The notes: generated from the sequence alone by a model not told the origin. 44,502 bases of DNA from Catellatospora coxensis (GCF_016862635.1 NZ_BONI01000079.1:1-44502); one strand, 5' to 3'; counted from the first letter of the stretch, positions 7,450 to 15,443 are shown. A program made the numbers and translations.

Positions 7450-8552
7450 GCGAGCATCGCGAGCGAATCAGCGGGCGGATCGTCACACCTGAGGGTGTGG
7501 TCGAGGGCTCCCTCCATCTGAACGGCGATCGCATCGCCTCCATCGAACCCGGCACCGCGGCCCCGGACCGGTGGATCCTGCCCGGGTTCGTGGACATCCA
7601 CAACCACGGTGGCGGCGGGTTCACCTTCACCACCGGCGACGCCGCGGCGGCCCGGCAGGCGGCCGCGTTCCACCTGGGCCACGGCACGACCACGCTGCTG
7701 GCGAGCCTGGTCTCGTCGCCGTTCGAGCTGATGCGCGACGCGGTGCTGGCGTACGCGCCGCTGGTGGCCGAGGGTGTGCTGGCCGGCGTGCACTTCGAGG
7801 GGCCGTACCTGTCGCACGCGCGCTGCGGCGCGCAGAACCCGGAGTTCCTGCGCGACCCGTCGCTCGACGAGCTGACCGAGATCATCAAGCTCGCCGACGG
7901 CGTGCTGCGCATGGTCACCATCGCGCCGGAGCGGCCGGGCGCGCTCGACGCGATCCGGCTGCTGGCCGAGCACGGCGTGGTGGCCGCGGTCGGGCACACC
8001 GACGGGTCGTACGCCGAGGTCATGGCCGCGGTCGAGGCCGGCGCGACGGTCGGCACGCACCTGTTCAACGGCATGCGCCCGGTGCACCACCGCGAGCCGG
8101 GCCCGATCGTGGCGCTGCTGGACTCCCCCACCGTCGTCTGTGAACTGGTCGCCGACGGCGTACACCTGCACGACGGCACCCTGGCCTTCGCCGCGCACAG
8201 CGCGGGCAGCGCTCGGGCCGCCCTGATCACCGACGCGATGACCGCGGCGGGTATGCCCGACGGCGAGTACGACCTGGGCGGCCTGGCCGTCACCGTCGCC
8301 GACCGGGTGGCTCGGCTGGCCAGCGGCAGCATCGCCGGCAGCACGCTGACCATGGACGCCGCGGTGCGCCAGGCGCTCGGCGCGGGCCTGCCGATCACGG
8401 ATGTGGCGGCGATGGCCGCGACCACCCCGGCCCGGGTCCTCGGCCTGGCCGGCGAGCTGGGCGCGCTGCGCTCCGGCCTGCGCGCCGACCTGGTCGAACT
8501 GGACGCCGACCTGGGCGTCGTCCGCGTCATGAAGTCGGGAGTGTGGAACTGA
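7446..8552 (+). CDS. nagA: N-acetylglucosamine/galactosamine-6-phosphate deacetylase
   Basis: A protein of 368 residues of the amidohydrolase superfamily. Metal- and substrate-site motifs are DIHNHGG (His52, His54), HFEGPYL, GHTDG, THLFNGMRP, LVADGVHLH and LITDAM with the catalytic Asp. It removes acetate from the 6-phosphorylated N-acetylhexosamine. GlcNAc-6-P versus GalNAc-6-P (AgaA) cannot be told from motifs; the AgaS-like and aldolase neighbours favour GalNAc. The first ten residues MSEHRERISG are encoded by cassette sequence, and family similarity starts only at RIVTPEG. The N-terminus thus looks recruited from the repeat. Confidence 0.93.
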   Translation: MSEHRERISGRIVTPEGVVEGSLHLNGDRIASIEPGTAAPDRWILPGFVDIHNHGGGGFTFTTGDAAAARQAAAFHLGHGTTTLLASLVSSPFELMRDAVLAYAPLVAEGVLAGVHFEGPYLSHARCGAQNPEFLRDPSLDELTEIIKLADGVLRMVTIAPERPGALDAIRLLAEHGVVAAVGHTDGSYAEVMAAVEAGATVGTHLFNGMRPVHHREPGPIVALLDSPTVVCELVADGVHLHDGTLAFAAHSAGSARAALITDAMTAAGMPDGEYDLGGLAVTVADRVARLASGSIAGSTLTMDAAVRQALGAGLPITDVAAMAATTPARVLGLAGELGALRSGLRADLVELDADLGVVRVMKSGVWN

Positions 8553-9397
8553 TGGCCCTGGTCCCCACCGGGAAGCTGGTCGCCGAGGCGGCCGTCGGCG
8601 GCACCGGCGTCGCCGCGTTCAACGTCATCACCCTGGAGCACGCCGAGGCGATCACCGCCGGGGCGGCCGCCGCGGGCCGGCCGGTGATCCTGCAGATCAG
8701 CGAGAACGCGGTGAAGTTCCACGGCGGGCAGCTCGGCCCGATCACCGCCGCCGCGCGCGCGGTCGCCGAGCTGGCCTCGGTCGACGTGGCGCTGCACCTG
8801 GACCACGTGGAGTCGGTGGCGCTGCTGAGGCAGGCGCCCGAGCACGGCTTCTCGTCGGTCATGTTCGACGCCTCGACCCTGCCGTACGCGGAGAACGTGG
8901 CCGCGACCAGGGCGGCGGCGGAGTTCTGCCACGAGCACGGGCTGTGGCTGGAGAGCGAGCTGGGCACCGTCGGCGGCAAGGACGGCGCACCGCCGCTCGG
9001 CGCGCACGCCCCCGGCGCGCGCACGGATCCCGCCGAGGCGGCCGCGTACGTCGCCGAGACCGGAGTGGACGCGCTCGCCGTCGCGGTCGGCTCCTCCCAC
9101 GCGATGACCAGCCGTGACGCCGCCCTCGACCACGATCTGATCGCCGCCCTGAAGAACGCCGTCACCGTCCCCCTGGTGCTGCACGGCTCCTCCGGCGTAG
9201 GCGACGCCGAACTGCGCCGCGCGGTCACCGGCGGTCTCGTGAAAATCAACATCGGCACAGCCCTCAACATCGCCGCGACCGGCGCCGTCCGCGAGATCCT
9301 CTCCACCGACCCGAAACTCGTGGACCCCCGCAAGTACCTCCGCCCCGCCCGCGACGCCATGTCCGCCACCGTCCGACACTTCCTCACCCTGCTCTGA
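8552..9397 (+). CDS. Class II fructose/tagatose-bisphosphate aldolase
   Basis: A protein of 281 residues. Zn-binding motifs are LHLDHVES (His82, Asp84, His85), ESELGTVGGKDG, AVGSSHA and VLHGSSGV, followed by the phosphate-site VKINIGTAL. Class II aldolases cleave a ketose bisphosphate to dihydroxyacetone phosphate plus glyceraldehyde-3-P. In this operon tagatose-1,6-bisphosphate (GatY/KbaY/AgaY-like) is the likely substrate. ATG at 8552 overlaps the NagA stop (TGATG); GTG at 8543 is an alternative start. No tagatose-6-phosphate kinase is encoded in the window, so that step must be supplied elsewhere. Confidence 0.92.
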   Translation: MALVPTGKLVAEAAVGGTGVAAFNVITLEHAEAITAGAAAAGRPVILQISENAVKFHGGQLGPITAAARAVAELASVDVALHLDHVESVALLRQAPEHGFSSVMFDASTLPYAENVAATRAAAEFCHEHGLWLESELGTVGGKDGAPPLGAHAPGARTDPAEAAAYVAETGVDALAVAVGSSHAMTSRDAALDHDLIAALKNAVTVPLVLHGSSGVGDAELRRAVTGGLVKINIGTALNIAATGAVREILSTDPKLVDPRKYLRPARDAMSATVRHFLTLL

Positions 9398-9407
9398 CCC
9401 CCTCGGA

Positions 9408-9484
9408 GCGGCGATCTTGCACGGGCGTCCCCCACGACACGGATGAATCGGTCACGGAAGGGGCCACTCGTGCAAGATCGCCGC
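9408..9484. repeat. Inverted repeat family D
   Basis: Perfect 16-bp arms GCGGCGATCTTGCACG at 9408-9423 and the complement at 9469-9484, with a 45-nt centre. It starts 10 nt past the aldolase stop. The right arm contains the probable GTG start of the next gene (9470). Confidence 0.8.
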
Positions 9485-10357
9485 ATTGAGCCGATCGTGG
9501 AAGAGCTGCGGGACGGGCGGCTCGACCGGGTCGGGGTGACGATGCTGTTGGTCCGCGACGACCTGGTTGACCCGGAGCTACCCGGCAACAAGGCGCGGAA
9601 GCTGAAGTACAACCTGGTGGAAGCGCGGGAGCAGGGGTTCGGGACGCTGTTGACGTTCGGCGGGGCGTACTCCAACCATCTGCGCGCGGTCGCCGCAGCC
9701 GGCCGCCGCCACGGGTTCCGGACCATCGGCATCGTGCGCGGCGAGGAGCACCTGCCGCTCAACCCGTCCCTGGCGTACGCCGCCGATCAGGGCATGATCC
9801 TGTCCTACCTGGACCGGGACACCTACCGCCGCAAGCACACCGATGCCGTGCTCGCCGAGCTGAAGCCGACCTGGGGCGACTGCTACGTGATCCCCGAGGG
9901 CGGCAGCAACGCCCTCGCCGTGCGCGGCTGCGCCGAACTGCCCGGCGCGATCGATGCCGAGTACGACTTGCTGTGCTGCCCGGTCGGCACCGGCGGCACC
10001 CTGGCCGGGATCGCGGGCGGCCTGACCGGCGATCGGCGGGCACTCGGGATCGCCGTGTTGAAAGGCGCACGCTTCCTGGTCGACGAGGTGACCGAGTTGC
10101 AACGCCAGGCCTTCGGCGCGCCCACGGCCAACTGGCGGATCGAGCTGGATCACCACTTCGGCGGGTACGCCAAGCGCACCCCGCAGCTCGACGCGTTCGT
10201 CGCCGACTTCCACCGCCGCCACGGCCTCGCCCTGGACCCGGTCTACACCGGCAAGCTGCTCGCCGCCCTCTTCGACCTCGCCGAACAGGGCGTCTTCCTC
10301 CGGGGCACCCGCCTCGCCGCGGTCATCACCGGCTCCGCACCGGCTCCGGTCGCCTAG
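9470..10357 (+). CDS. PLP-dependent ACC deaminase / D-cysteine desulfhydrase family enzyme
   Basis: A protein of 295 residues of the fold-type II PLP family. GNKARKLKYNL contains the Schiff-base Lys, LTFGGAYSNHLRA the Ser/Asn loop, EGGSNALAVRG a substrate-side loop and VGTGGTLAGI the glycine-rich PLP-phosphate loop. Members break C-S or cyclopropane bonds of small amino acids, releasing ammonia. Which substrate is used cannot be decided. GTG at 9470 is chosen because GGAAGGGG lies a few nt upstream; the longer ATG start at 9443 has no ribosome binding site. The first codons are made of palindrome sequence. Confidence 0.85.
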   Translation: MQDRRIEPIVEELRDGRLDRVGVTMLLVRDDLVDPELPGNKARKLKYNLVEAREQGFGTLLTFGGAYSNHLRAVAAAGRRHGFRTIGIVRGEEHLPLNPSLAYAADQGMILSYLDRDTYRRKHTDAVLAELKPTWGDCYVIPEGGSNALAVRGCAELPGAIDAEYDLLCCPVGTGGTLAGIAGGLTGDRRALGIAVLKGARFLVDEVTELQRQAFGAPTANWRIELDHHFGGYAKRTPQLDAFVADFHRRHGLALDPVYTGKLLAALFDLAEQGVFLRGTRLAAVITGSAPAPVA

Positions 10358-10379
10358 CGGCGGGACCGCGCGCTGCCCG

Positions 10380-11600
10380 TCAGCCCTTGCGGCGCGCGAC
10401 CGCGTACGCGAGCACGCCGAGCGCGAGCATTCCCGCCCCGGCCAGCACCGTCGGCTCGGGCAGGGTCATCGCGAGCACGATGCAGCCGATCAGCCCGAGC
10501 GCCGCCACCGCGCGCAGGTGCTTCGGTCCGCCCAGGCTCCACGCGGCCGCGTTGGTGATCGCGTAGTAGGTCAGCACCGCCACGCTGGAGAAGCCGATCG
10601 CGCCGCGCACGTCCGCCGCCAGCACCACCCCGATGATCACCACGGCGACGGCCAGCTCGGCCAGCCACGGGGTCGCGTACCGGGCGTGCACCGCGGACAG
10701 GCGGGACGGCAGGTCGCTGCGCCGGGCCATGGCCAGGATCGTCCGGCCGACCCCGGCCAGCAGGCTGAGCAGCACCCCGCACACCGCGATGCCCGCCCCG
10801 ATCCGCACGACCGGGACCAGGCCGGGCACACCGGCGGCGGCGACCACGTCGGCCAGCGGCGCGGTCGATCGCGCCAGCGCGGGCATCCCGAGCACGGACA
10901 GGCAGACCAGCGCGACGGCCAGGTAGACGGCCAGCACCACCCCGAGCGCCACCGGCACGGCCCGCGGGATGGTGCGCTCCGGGTCGCGGACCTCCTCGCC
11001 GAGCGTGGCGATCCGGGCGTACCCGGCGAACGCGAAGAACAGCAGCCCCGCCGCCTCGAACGGCCCCGCCGGACCGGCGGCCCCGGCTTCGGCCACCCCG
11101 CCGCCCCACAGCCCGACCCCGACGGCCGTGACCAGCACGAGCAGGGTGATCGCGACGAGCACCCGGGTCGCGGCGGCCGTCTTCGTGACCCCCCGGATGT
11201 TGATCAGCGTGAGCACCACGACCGCCGCGACCGCCACCGGCCGGGCGTATCCGGGCCACAGGTAGTACCCGATCGTCAGCGCCATCGCCGCGCAGCTGGC
11301 CGTCTTGCCGATGACGAACGCCCAGCCCGCCAGGAACCCGGTGAACGCCCCGAGCTGCTCGCGCCCGTACACGTAGGTGCCGCCGGACTCGGGATACCGC
11401 GCCGCCAGCCGCGCCGACCCGGTCGCGTTGCACGCCGCCACCACCGCCGCGATGAGCAGCGCCAGCATCAGCGCGCCACCGGTTCCCGCAGCGGCGGCCG
11501 CCGGCCCCCACACCACGAACACACCGGCGCCGAGCATCGCCCCCAGCCCGATGACGACGGCGTCGCCGAACCCCAGCCGCCGCGCCAACGTCGAGATCAC
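10380..11600 (-). CDS. APC-superfamily amino acid permease
   Basis: A protein of 406 residues, almost wholly hydrophobic, with about 12 membrane helices. The first helix has the APC glycine-rich break (VVIGLGAMLGAGVFVVWG), and the loop ARYPESGGTYVYGREQLG is the well-conserved motif after helix 2. FAGYARIATLGEEVRDPERTIPRA is the conserved helix 6 to loop segment of amino acid/polyamine transporters. Substrate not assignable. GTG at 11600 has TAGCCT 6 nt upstream and no Shine-Dalgarno, so the mRNA is probably leaderless. It is convergent with the PLP enzyme (22 nt gap). Confidence 0.92.
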   Translation of the reverse strand: MISTLARRLGFGDAVVIGLGAMLGAGVFVVWGPAAAAAGTGGALMLALLIAAVVAACNATGSARLAARYPESGGTYVYGREQLGAFTGFLAGWAFVIGKTASCAAMALTIGYYLWPGYARPVAVAAVVVLTLINIRGVTKTAAATRVLVAITLLVLVTAVGVGLWGGGVAEAGAAGPAGPFEAAGLLFFAFAGYARIATLGEEVRDPERTIPRAVPVALGVVLAVYLAVALVCLSVLGMPALARSTAPLADVVAAAGVPGLVPVVRIGAGIAVCGVLLSLLAGVGRTILAMARRSDLPSRLSAVHARYATPWLAELAVAVVIIGVVLAADVRGAIGFSSVAVLTYYAITNAAAWSLGGPKHLRAVAALGLIGCIVLAMTLPEPTVLAGAGMLALGVLAYAVARRKG

Positions 11601-11606
11601 GCCCGC

Positions 11607-11612
11607 AGGCTA
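11607..11612 (-). promoter_or_regulatory. -10-like hexamer, leaderless APC permease
   Basis: TAGCCT, 6-nt spacer, then GTG at 11600. Confidence 0.45.
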
Positions 11613-11631
11613 GCCCGCCCACATTGAATAA

Positions 11632-11677
11632 AGGAAGGGCACCTTGCAAACCCTATGTGTATAGGAAGGGCACCTTG
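11632..11677. repeat. Two direct copies of AGGAAGGGCACCTTG
   Basis: Identical 15-mers at 11632-11646 and 11663-11677, offset 31 bp. Each is a partial palindrome (AAGG...CCTT). The second is followed by TTAAC. A related AAGGGCACC occurs inverted near 44480. They lie between the APC permease start and the end of the PAP2 gene; the rest of that gap shows no gene. Confidence 0.75.
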
Positions 11678-11763
11678 TTAACCTTCGGCCCGCTGAGCGC
11701 GAGGTCAGCACGCTGGGCGTGCGGCCGACGGCGCGAACGCGGCAGCCTCCGGGCGCGGCGGAA

Positions 11764-12438
11764 TCAGCGGGCCGGCGGCAGGATCGCGTTCCAGTCGATC
11801 CGGTGGATGATCCGGTCCAGCAGCAGGCCCAGGGCCAGCGCGGCCAGCCCGTCGGTGACCCAGTGGTGCGACAGGTACGTCGTCGTGCACAGCACGATCA
11901 CCGGCGGCGCGACCCGCATCCAGCGCACCAGCGTCGGCGGCAGCCGCCACAGCCGCGAGGCCAGGATCACGATGATCCCCCACCACACGATCGCGTTGAC
12001 CACGTGCCCGGACGGGTACGAGTTCGAGTACGCCACCGCCAGCGGGTTGAACAGCTCCACCGCGTTGGGCAGCGAACTGCTCGGCGCGTCCCGGTGCGTC
12101 CACAGCTTCAGCGGCCCGATGGTGAGGTACGTGAGCAGGAAACCCGTCACCCCGGGCAGCAGCACCCGCCAGTCCCGGGTACGCACGAGCAGCGTCACCG
12201 TCAGCGAGCCCGTGATGATCCACATCACCAGCCAGCCCTGCCCGAGGTAGTTCAGCGCCCGCGCGACGGTGTGCGCCCAGCCGGGCTGCTGGCTCTGCAC
12301 CCAGTCGCGTACGCCCAGGTCGAGCCCTTCGGTCGCGCCACGCGCCGCCAGCAGCGTGATCAGCGCCAGCACCGCCACCAGGACGACGTCCCACCACCAG
12401 CTGTCGAACCGGCTCAGCCGCCGCGTCGGAATCCGCAC
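11764..12438 (-). CDS. PAP2-superfamily membrane phosphatase
   Basis: A protein of 224 residues with about five or six helices. The three phosphatase motifs can be read: KLWTHRDAP (motif 1), YPSGHVVNA (motif 2, catalytic His) and YLSHHWVTDGLA (motif 3, nucleophile His and Asp). Motif 1 and 3 deviate slightly from the usual KxxxxxxRP and SRxxxxxHxxxD. The family dephosphorylates lipid phosphates such as phosphatidate or undecaprenyl diphosphate on the outer membrane face. GTG at 12438 fits a CATAGT hexamer 6 nt upstream; a TTG at 12486 has a ribosome binding site too close. Confidence 0.87.
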   Translation of the reverse strand: MRIPTRRLSRFDSWWWDVVLVAVLALITLLAARGATEGLDLGVRDWVQSQQPGWAHTVARALNYLGQGWLVMWIITGSLTVTLLVRTRDWRVLLPGVTGFLLTYLTIGPLKLWTHRDAPSSSLPNAVELFNPLAVAYSNSYPSGHVVNAIVWWGIIVILASRLWRLPPTLVRWMRVAPPVIVLCTTTYLSHHWVTDGLAALALGLLLDRIIHRIDWNAILPPAR

Positions 12439-12444
12439 CGGCCC

Positions 12445-12450
12445 ACTATG
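12445..12450 (-). promoter_or_regulatory. -10-like hexamer, leaderless PAP2 gene
   Basis: CATAGT, 6-nt spacer, GTG at 12438 on minus. Confidence 0.4.
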
Positions 12451-12524
12451 CCTGACCGACCCCGCGACCCGGCATACCTGCACCAACCCTCCACAAGATC
12501 ACCACAGCGCCACCCCCAACAAAC

Positions 12525-12579
12525 GATCATGAACTTATGGCACGGACTCGCCGTCGAGCCGTGCCATAAGTTCATGATC
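12525..12579. repeat. Palindromic repeat family C, complete copy
   Basis: Perfect 21-bp arms (12525-12545 and 12559-12579; core ATGAACTTATGGCACGG) around a 13-nt centre that can pair further (CTCG/CGAG). It is 17 nt past the protease stop, so probably also works as a transcription terminator. A truncated relative is at 43677. Confidence 0.9.
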
Positions 12580-12596
12580 AACCCGAAAGAAGGCGG

Positions 12597-13934
12597 TCAG
12601 AGCAGGGTGCCGAGCTTTTTGGCGATGAGTTCCATGCGGACGCCGGAGTTGGGGCAGCCGCCGAAGTGGTGCAGGGCGATGACCTTGTTGGTGCGGCGGG
12701 ACAGGACCGGCGAGCCGGACGAGCCGCCCTCGGTGTCGCAGTAGTAGGAGATGTCGGTGTCGTCGGCGTAGCCGTCGTAGTCGCTGCTCTCCACTGCGCA
12801 GTTGCCGGCCCGGTCGCGGTCGCTGCTGATCGCCACCATCGCCGGCGCGCCCGCCGGGTGCTGCGGGATGTAGAGCTCCTCGCCCTTGGCGGGGCGGCGC
12901 AGATCCAGCTCCAGGTAGCCGAACTTCTCCACCAGCGGGAAGTCGGTCACCGAGAACAGGCTGAAGTCCAGCGTCTTGTCCGTGGTGATCAGCTCGCTCA
13001 GCCACACCTTGGTCGGCCGGAACACGTCGTACCCGCCGCACTCGGCGCACTGGTAGTTGAACCACACCTCGACGTCGCTGGTCTCGCTCTTGTCGGCGAC
13101 GCAGTGGTTGTTGGTCAGCAGCAGGTTGCGCGGCCCGACCCGCCACGCGGTGCACAGCTCGACGCCGCCGATCAGCATCCGGGCCACGGCCTTCGCGCGC
13201 CGGTAGACCACCGGCTCGGTGGTGCGGTAGCAGACCGCGTCGGCCTTCTGGTCGGAGCCGCAGATGGTCTCCTCCCGGCCCGTGCCCGCCTGCGCCCGCT
13301 TCGCCTTCTGGTACGACTCGGACGCCGCGGCCCGCTCGGCCTCGGTGTGCCCGCGGCTCACCTGGTCGATCACCACGCCGAGCCGGGCCACGGCGCCGCC
13401 CAGCCCGAGCAGGTCGAGGTTCGAGCTGTGCAGCTCGACCAGGGCGGTGTCCCCGGTCACGGACATCGCCCAGCGGCCGGCGCTGCCGAGCACCGAGCCG
13501 ACCGCGTCGCCGTCGATGCGGTGCACCTCGGTGCGCTTCGGGTCGCTGACCGTCAGGTAGTCGCCGGGCAGCAGCAGCAGCTGCGAGAAGTGCACCTTGA
13601 CGTACTCGGCCCCGGGGTAGTGCAGCGTCGTGCTGCGGTCCGCGCCGAGGTAGCCGAGCACCGCGTGCGCGGACTCGACCCGGCCCGCCTCGGCCCGCCC
13701 GGTCCGGTTCGGGGTCGCGTCCTCGCCGCCCTTCGCGGTGACCGGGGCGACGGCCCCGGCACCGGCCGACGGCACGGCCGCCTGCTCGGCGTCCTGCACC
13801 GCGGTGATCATCGATCGGGCGTCGTCCGGCCGTACGGCGGGCGGGGCTCCCTCACCGAGCACCGCGGCGCCTGCGGCCGAGGTGAGCGCCAACACGGCAG
13901 AGATTCCCATCACCAGCGCGACCGTACGGCGCAT
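12597..13934 (-). CDS. Secreted trypsin-like serine protease
   Basis: A protein of 445 residues. ATG at 13934 is supported by GGAGG 8 nt upstream. A signal peptide (RR, hydrophobic core, AxA near residue 25) leads to a long pro-region. The protease domain shows LLTNNHCVAD (His277), KTLDFSLFSV (Asp323) and GGSSGSPVL (Ser406), the order and spacing of chymotrypsin/V8-type S1 peptidases. Cys pairs flank the domain. The SGSP form resembles glutamyl-endopeptidase/V8 relatives, but specificity is not assignable. The pro-region (about 80-225) contains a beta-rich segment with LPGDYLTVSDP. Release outside the cell is inferred from the signal peptide. Confidence 0.9.
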   Translation of the reverse strand: MRRTVALVMGISAVLALTSAAGAAVLGEGAPPAVRPDDARSMITAVQDAEQAAVPSAGAGAVAPVTAKGGEDATPNRTGRAEAGRVESAHAVLGYLGADRSTTLHYPGAEYVKVHFSQLLLLPGDYLTVSDPKRTEVHRIDGDAVGSVLGSAGRWAMSVTGDTALVELHSSNLDLLGLGGAVARLGVVIDQVSRGHTEAERAAASESYQKAKRAQAGTGREETICGSDQKADAVCYRTTEPVVYRRAKAVARMLIGGVELCTAWRVGPRNLLLTNNHCVADKSETSDVEVWFNYQCAECGGYDVFRPTKVWLSELITTDKTLDFSLFSVTDFPLVEKFGYLELDLRRPAKGEELYIPQHPAGAPAMVAISSDRDRAGNCAVESSDYDGYADDTDISYYCDTEGGSSGSPVLSRRTNKVIALHHFGGCPNSGVRMELIAKKLGTLL

Positions 13935-14044
13935 GCGACCAGCCTCCTGAACGACTCCGGACAAGCTCCCTACGTGCAACGACGCAGCACTGTGGCCGGT
14001 GCCTCGGCCGAAAAGAGGATTCGCGGCAGCTGTACGCGAATCCG

Positions 14045-14050
14045 TAGGCT
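14045..14050 (+). promoter_or_regulatory. -10-like hexamer, leaderless DUF4032 gene
   Basis: TAGGCT, 6-nt spacer, GTG at 14057. Confidence 0.45.
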
Positions 14051-14056
14051 GTTCGC

Positions 14057-15337
14057 GTGCGGATCACCTCGGCCCTCGTAGACCCAGCCCTGATCGATCT
14101 ACCCTGGTCAACTCCACTGGAGGAGTGGCCGGCCGACCACCTGGTCGCGCTGCCCCAGGGCATCTCCCGGCACGTGGTCCGCTTCGTCAAACTCCAGGGC
14201 ACCGTGTACGCGGTGAAGGAGACCCGCGAGAAGATCGCCGAGCGGGAGTACGACCTGCTCCGCGCCCTCGAACGGATCGACGCCCCGGCCGTCGAGGCGG
14301 TCGCGATCGTCGCCGACCGGATCGCCGCCGACGGCGAGCACCTCGAACCGGTGCTGGTCACCCGGCACCTGAAGTTCTCCCTGCCGTACCGGGCGCTGTT
14401 CTCGCACACGCTGCGCCCCGACACCATGAACCGGCTGCTGGACGCGCTCGCCGCGCTGCTGGTGCGCATGCATCTGCTCGGCTTCTTCTGGGGCGACTGC
14501 TCGCTGTCCAACACCCTGTTCCGCCGCGACGCGGGCGCGTTCGCCGCGTACCTCGTCGACGCCGAGACCGGCCAGCTGCACCTGCGGCTGTCCCCCGGCC
14601 AGCGCGGCGAGGACCTGGAGATCGCCCGGACCAACATCTTCGGCGAGGCGCTGGACCTGCAGGCCGCGGGCCTGCTGCACGAGGGCATCGACCCGGAGCA
14701 CGTCTCCGACGAGGTGGTGCGCCGCTACGAGACGCTGTGGCACGAGCTGACCCACGAGCAGGCCGTCGAGACCGACACCCGCCGCCAGATGGACAAGCGC
14801 ATCCGCCGCCTCAACGAACTCGGCTTCGACGTCGAGGAGGTGGCGATGTCCGTCGTCGAGGAGGGCGGGCACCGCAGCATCATGCTGCGCCCGAAGGTCG
14901 TCGACGCCGGCCACCACACCCGCCGCCTGCTCCGCCTGACCGGGCTCGACGCCGAGGAGAACCAGGCGCGCGCGCTGCTCAACGACCTCGACGCGTACCG
15001 GGCCGAGTCCGAGGACCTGCCCGACGAGGCCCAGGCCGCGCACCGCTGGCTGACCGAGGTGTTCGAGCCGGTGATCCGTGCCGTGCCGCCGCACCTGCGC
15101 GGCAAGCTGGAGCCACCGGAGCTGTTCGTGCAGATCATCGAGCACCGCTGGACGCTGAGCGAGAACGCGGGCCGCGACGTCGGCCTCGCCCCCGCGGTCC
15201 AGTCGTTCCTCAACAACGTGCTGGTGCACCGCCCGGACGAGCAGGCCGTCCTCGGCTACGACCCCGACGAGGAACCCGACCCCGACCTCATCCCCGACGA
15301 CGACATCGCCGAGGACGACGACCTCGCCGCCCGCTGA
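14057..15337 (+). CDS. DUF4032 protein with lipopolysaccharide-kinase-like N-terminal domain
   Basis: A protein of 426 residues. The first half resembles the Kdo/RIO-type small kinase fold: VYAVKETREKIAEREYDLL with Lys54 as candidate ATP-binding lysine, WGDCSLSNTLF (Asp147, Asn152) as the catalytic loop, and LVDAET (Asp168) in place of DFG. The second half is the actinobacterial DUF4032 domain. The last 30 residues are extremely acidic (DPDEEPDPDLIPDDD). If active it would phosphorylate a small molecule or polar lipid, but the substrate is unknown and activity is inferred only from motifs. The start GTG has a -10-like hexamer 6 nt upstream. Confidence 0.85.
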   Translation: MRITSALVDPALIDLPWSTPLEEWPADHLVALPQGISRHVVRFVKLQGTVYAVKETREKIAEREYDLLRALERIDAPAVEAVAIVADRIAADGEHLEPVLVTRHLKFSLPYRALFSHTLRPDTMNRLLDALAALLVRMHLLGFFWGDCSLSNTLFRRDAGAFAAYLVDAETGQLHLRLSPGQRGEDLEIARTNIFGEALDLQAAGLLHEGIDPEHVSDEVVRRYETLWHELTHEQAVETDTRRQMDKRIRRLNELGFDVEEVAMSVVEEGGHRSIMLRPKVVDAGHHTRRLLRLTGLDAEENQARALLNDLDAYRAESEDLPDEAQAAHRWLTEVFEPVIRAVPPHLRGKLEPPELFVQIIEHRWTLSENAGRDVGLAPAVQSFLNNVLVHRPDEQAVLGYDPDEEPDPDLIPDDDIAEDDDLAAR

Positions 15338-15384
15338 CCGCTCACGTCGACGACGCCTACCCGCTCGCCGCCCCACCCGTCATC

Positions 15385-15443
15385 GACGTTGGCCTATCAC
15401 ATCGAATCCGAGTCGCGATTTTTCGATGTGATAGGCCAACGTC
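15385..15443. repeat. Palindromic repeat family B, copy 1
   Basis: Perfect 22-bp arms, 15385-15406 and 15422-15443 (core GGCCTATCACATCGAA), with a 15-nt loop. Between two plus-strand genes, 47 nt past the DUF4032 stop; likely works as a terminator. The remainder of 15338-15576 shows no gene. Confidence 0.9.
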
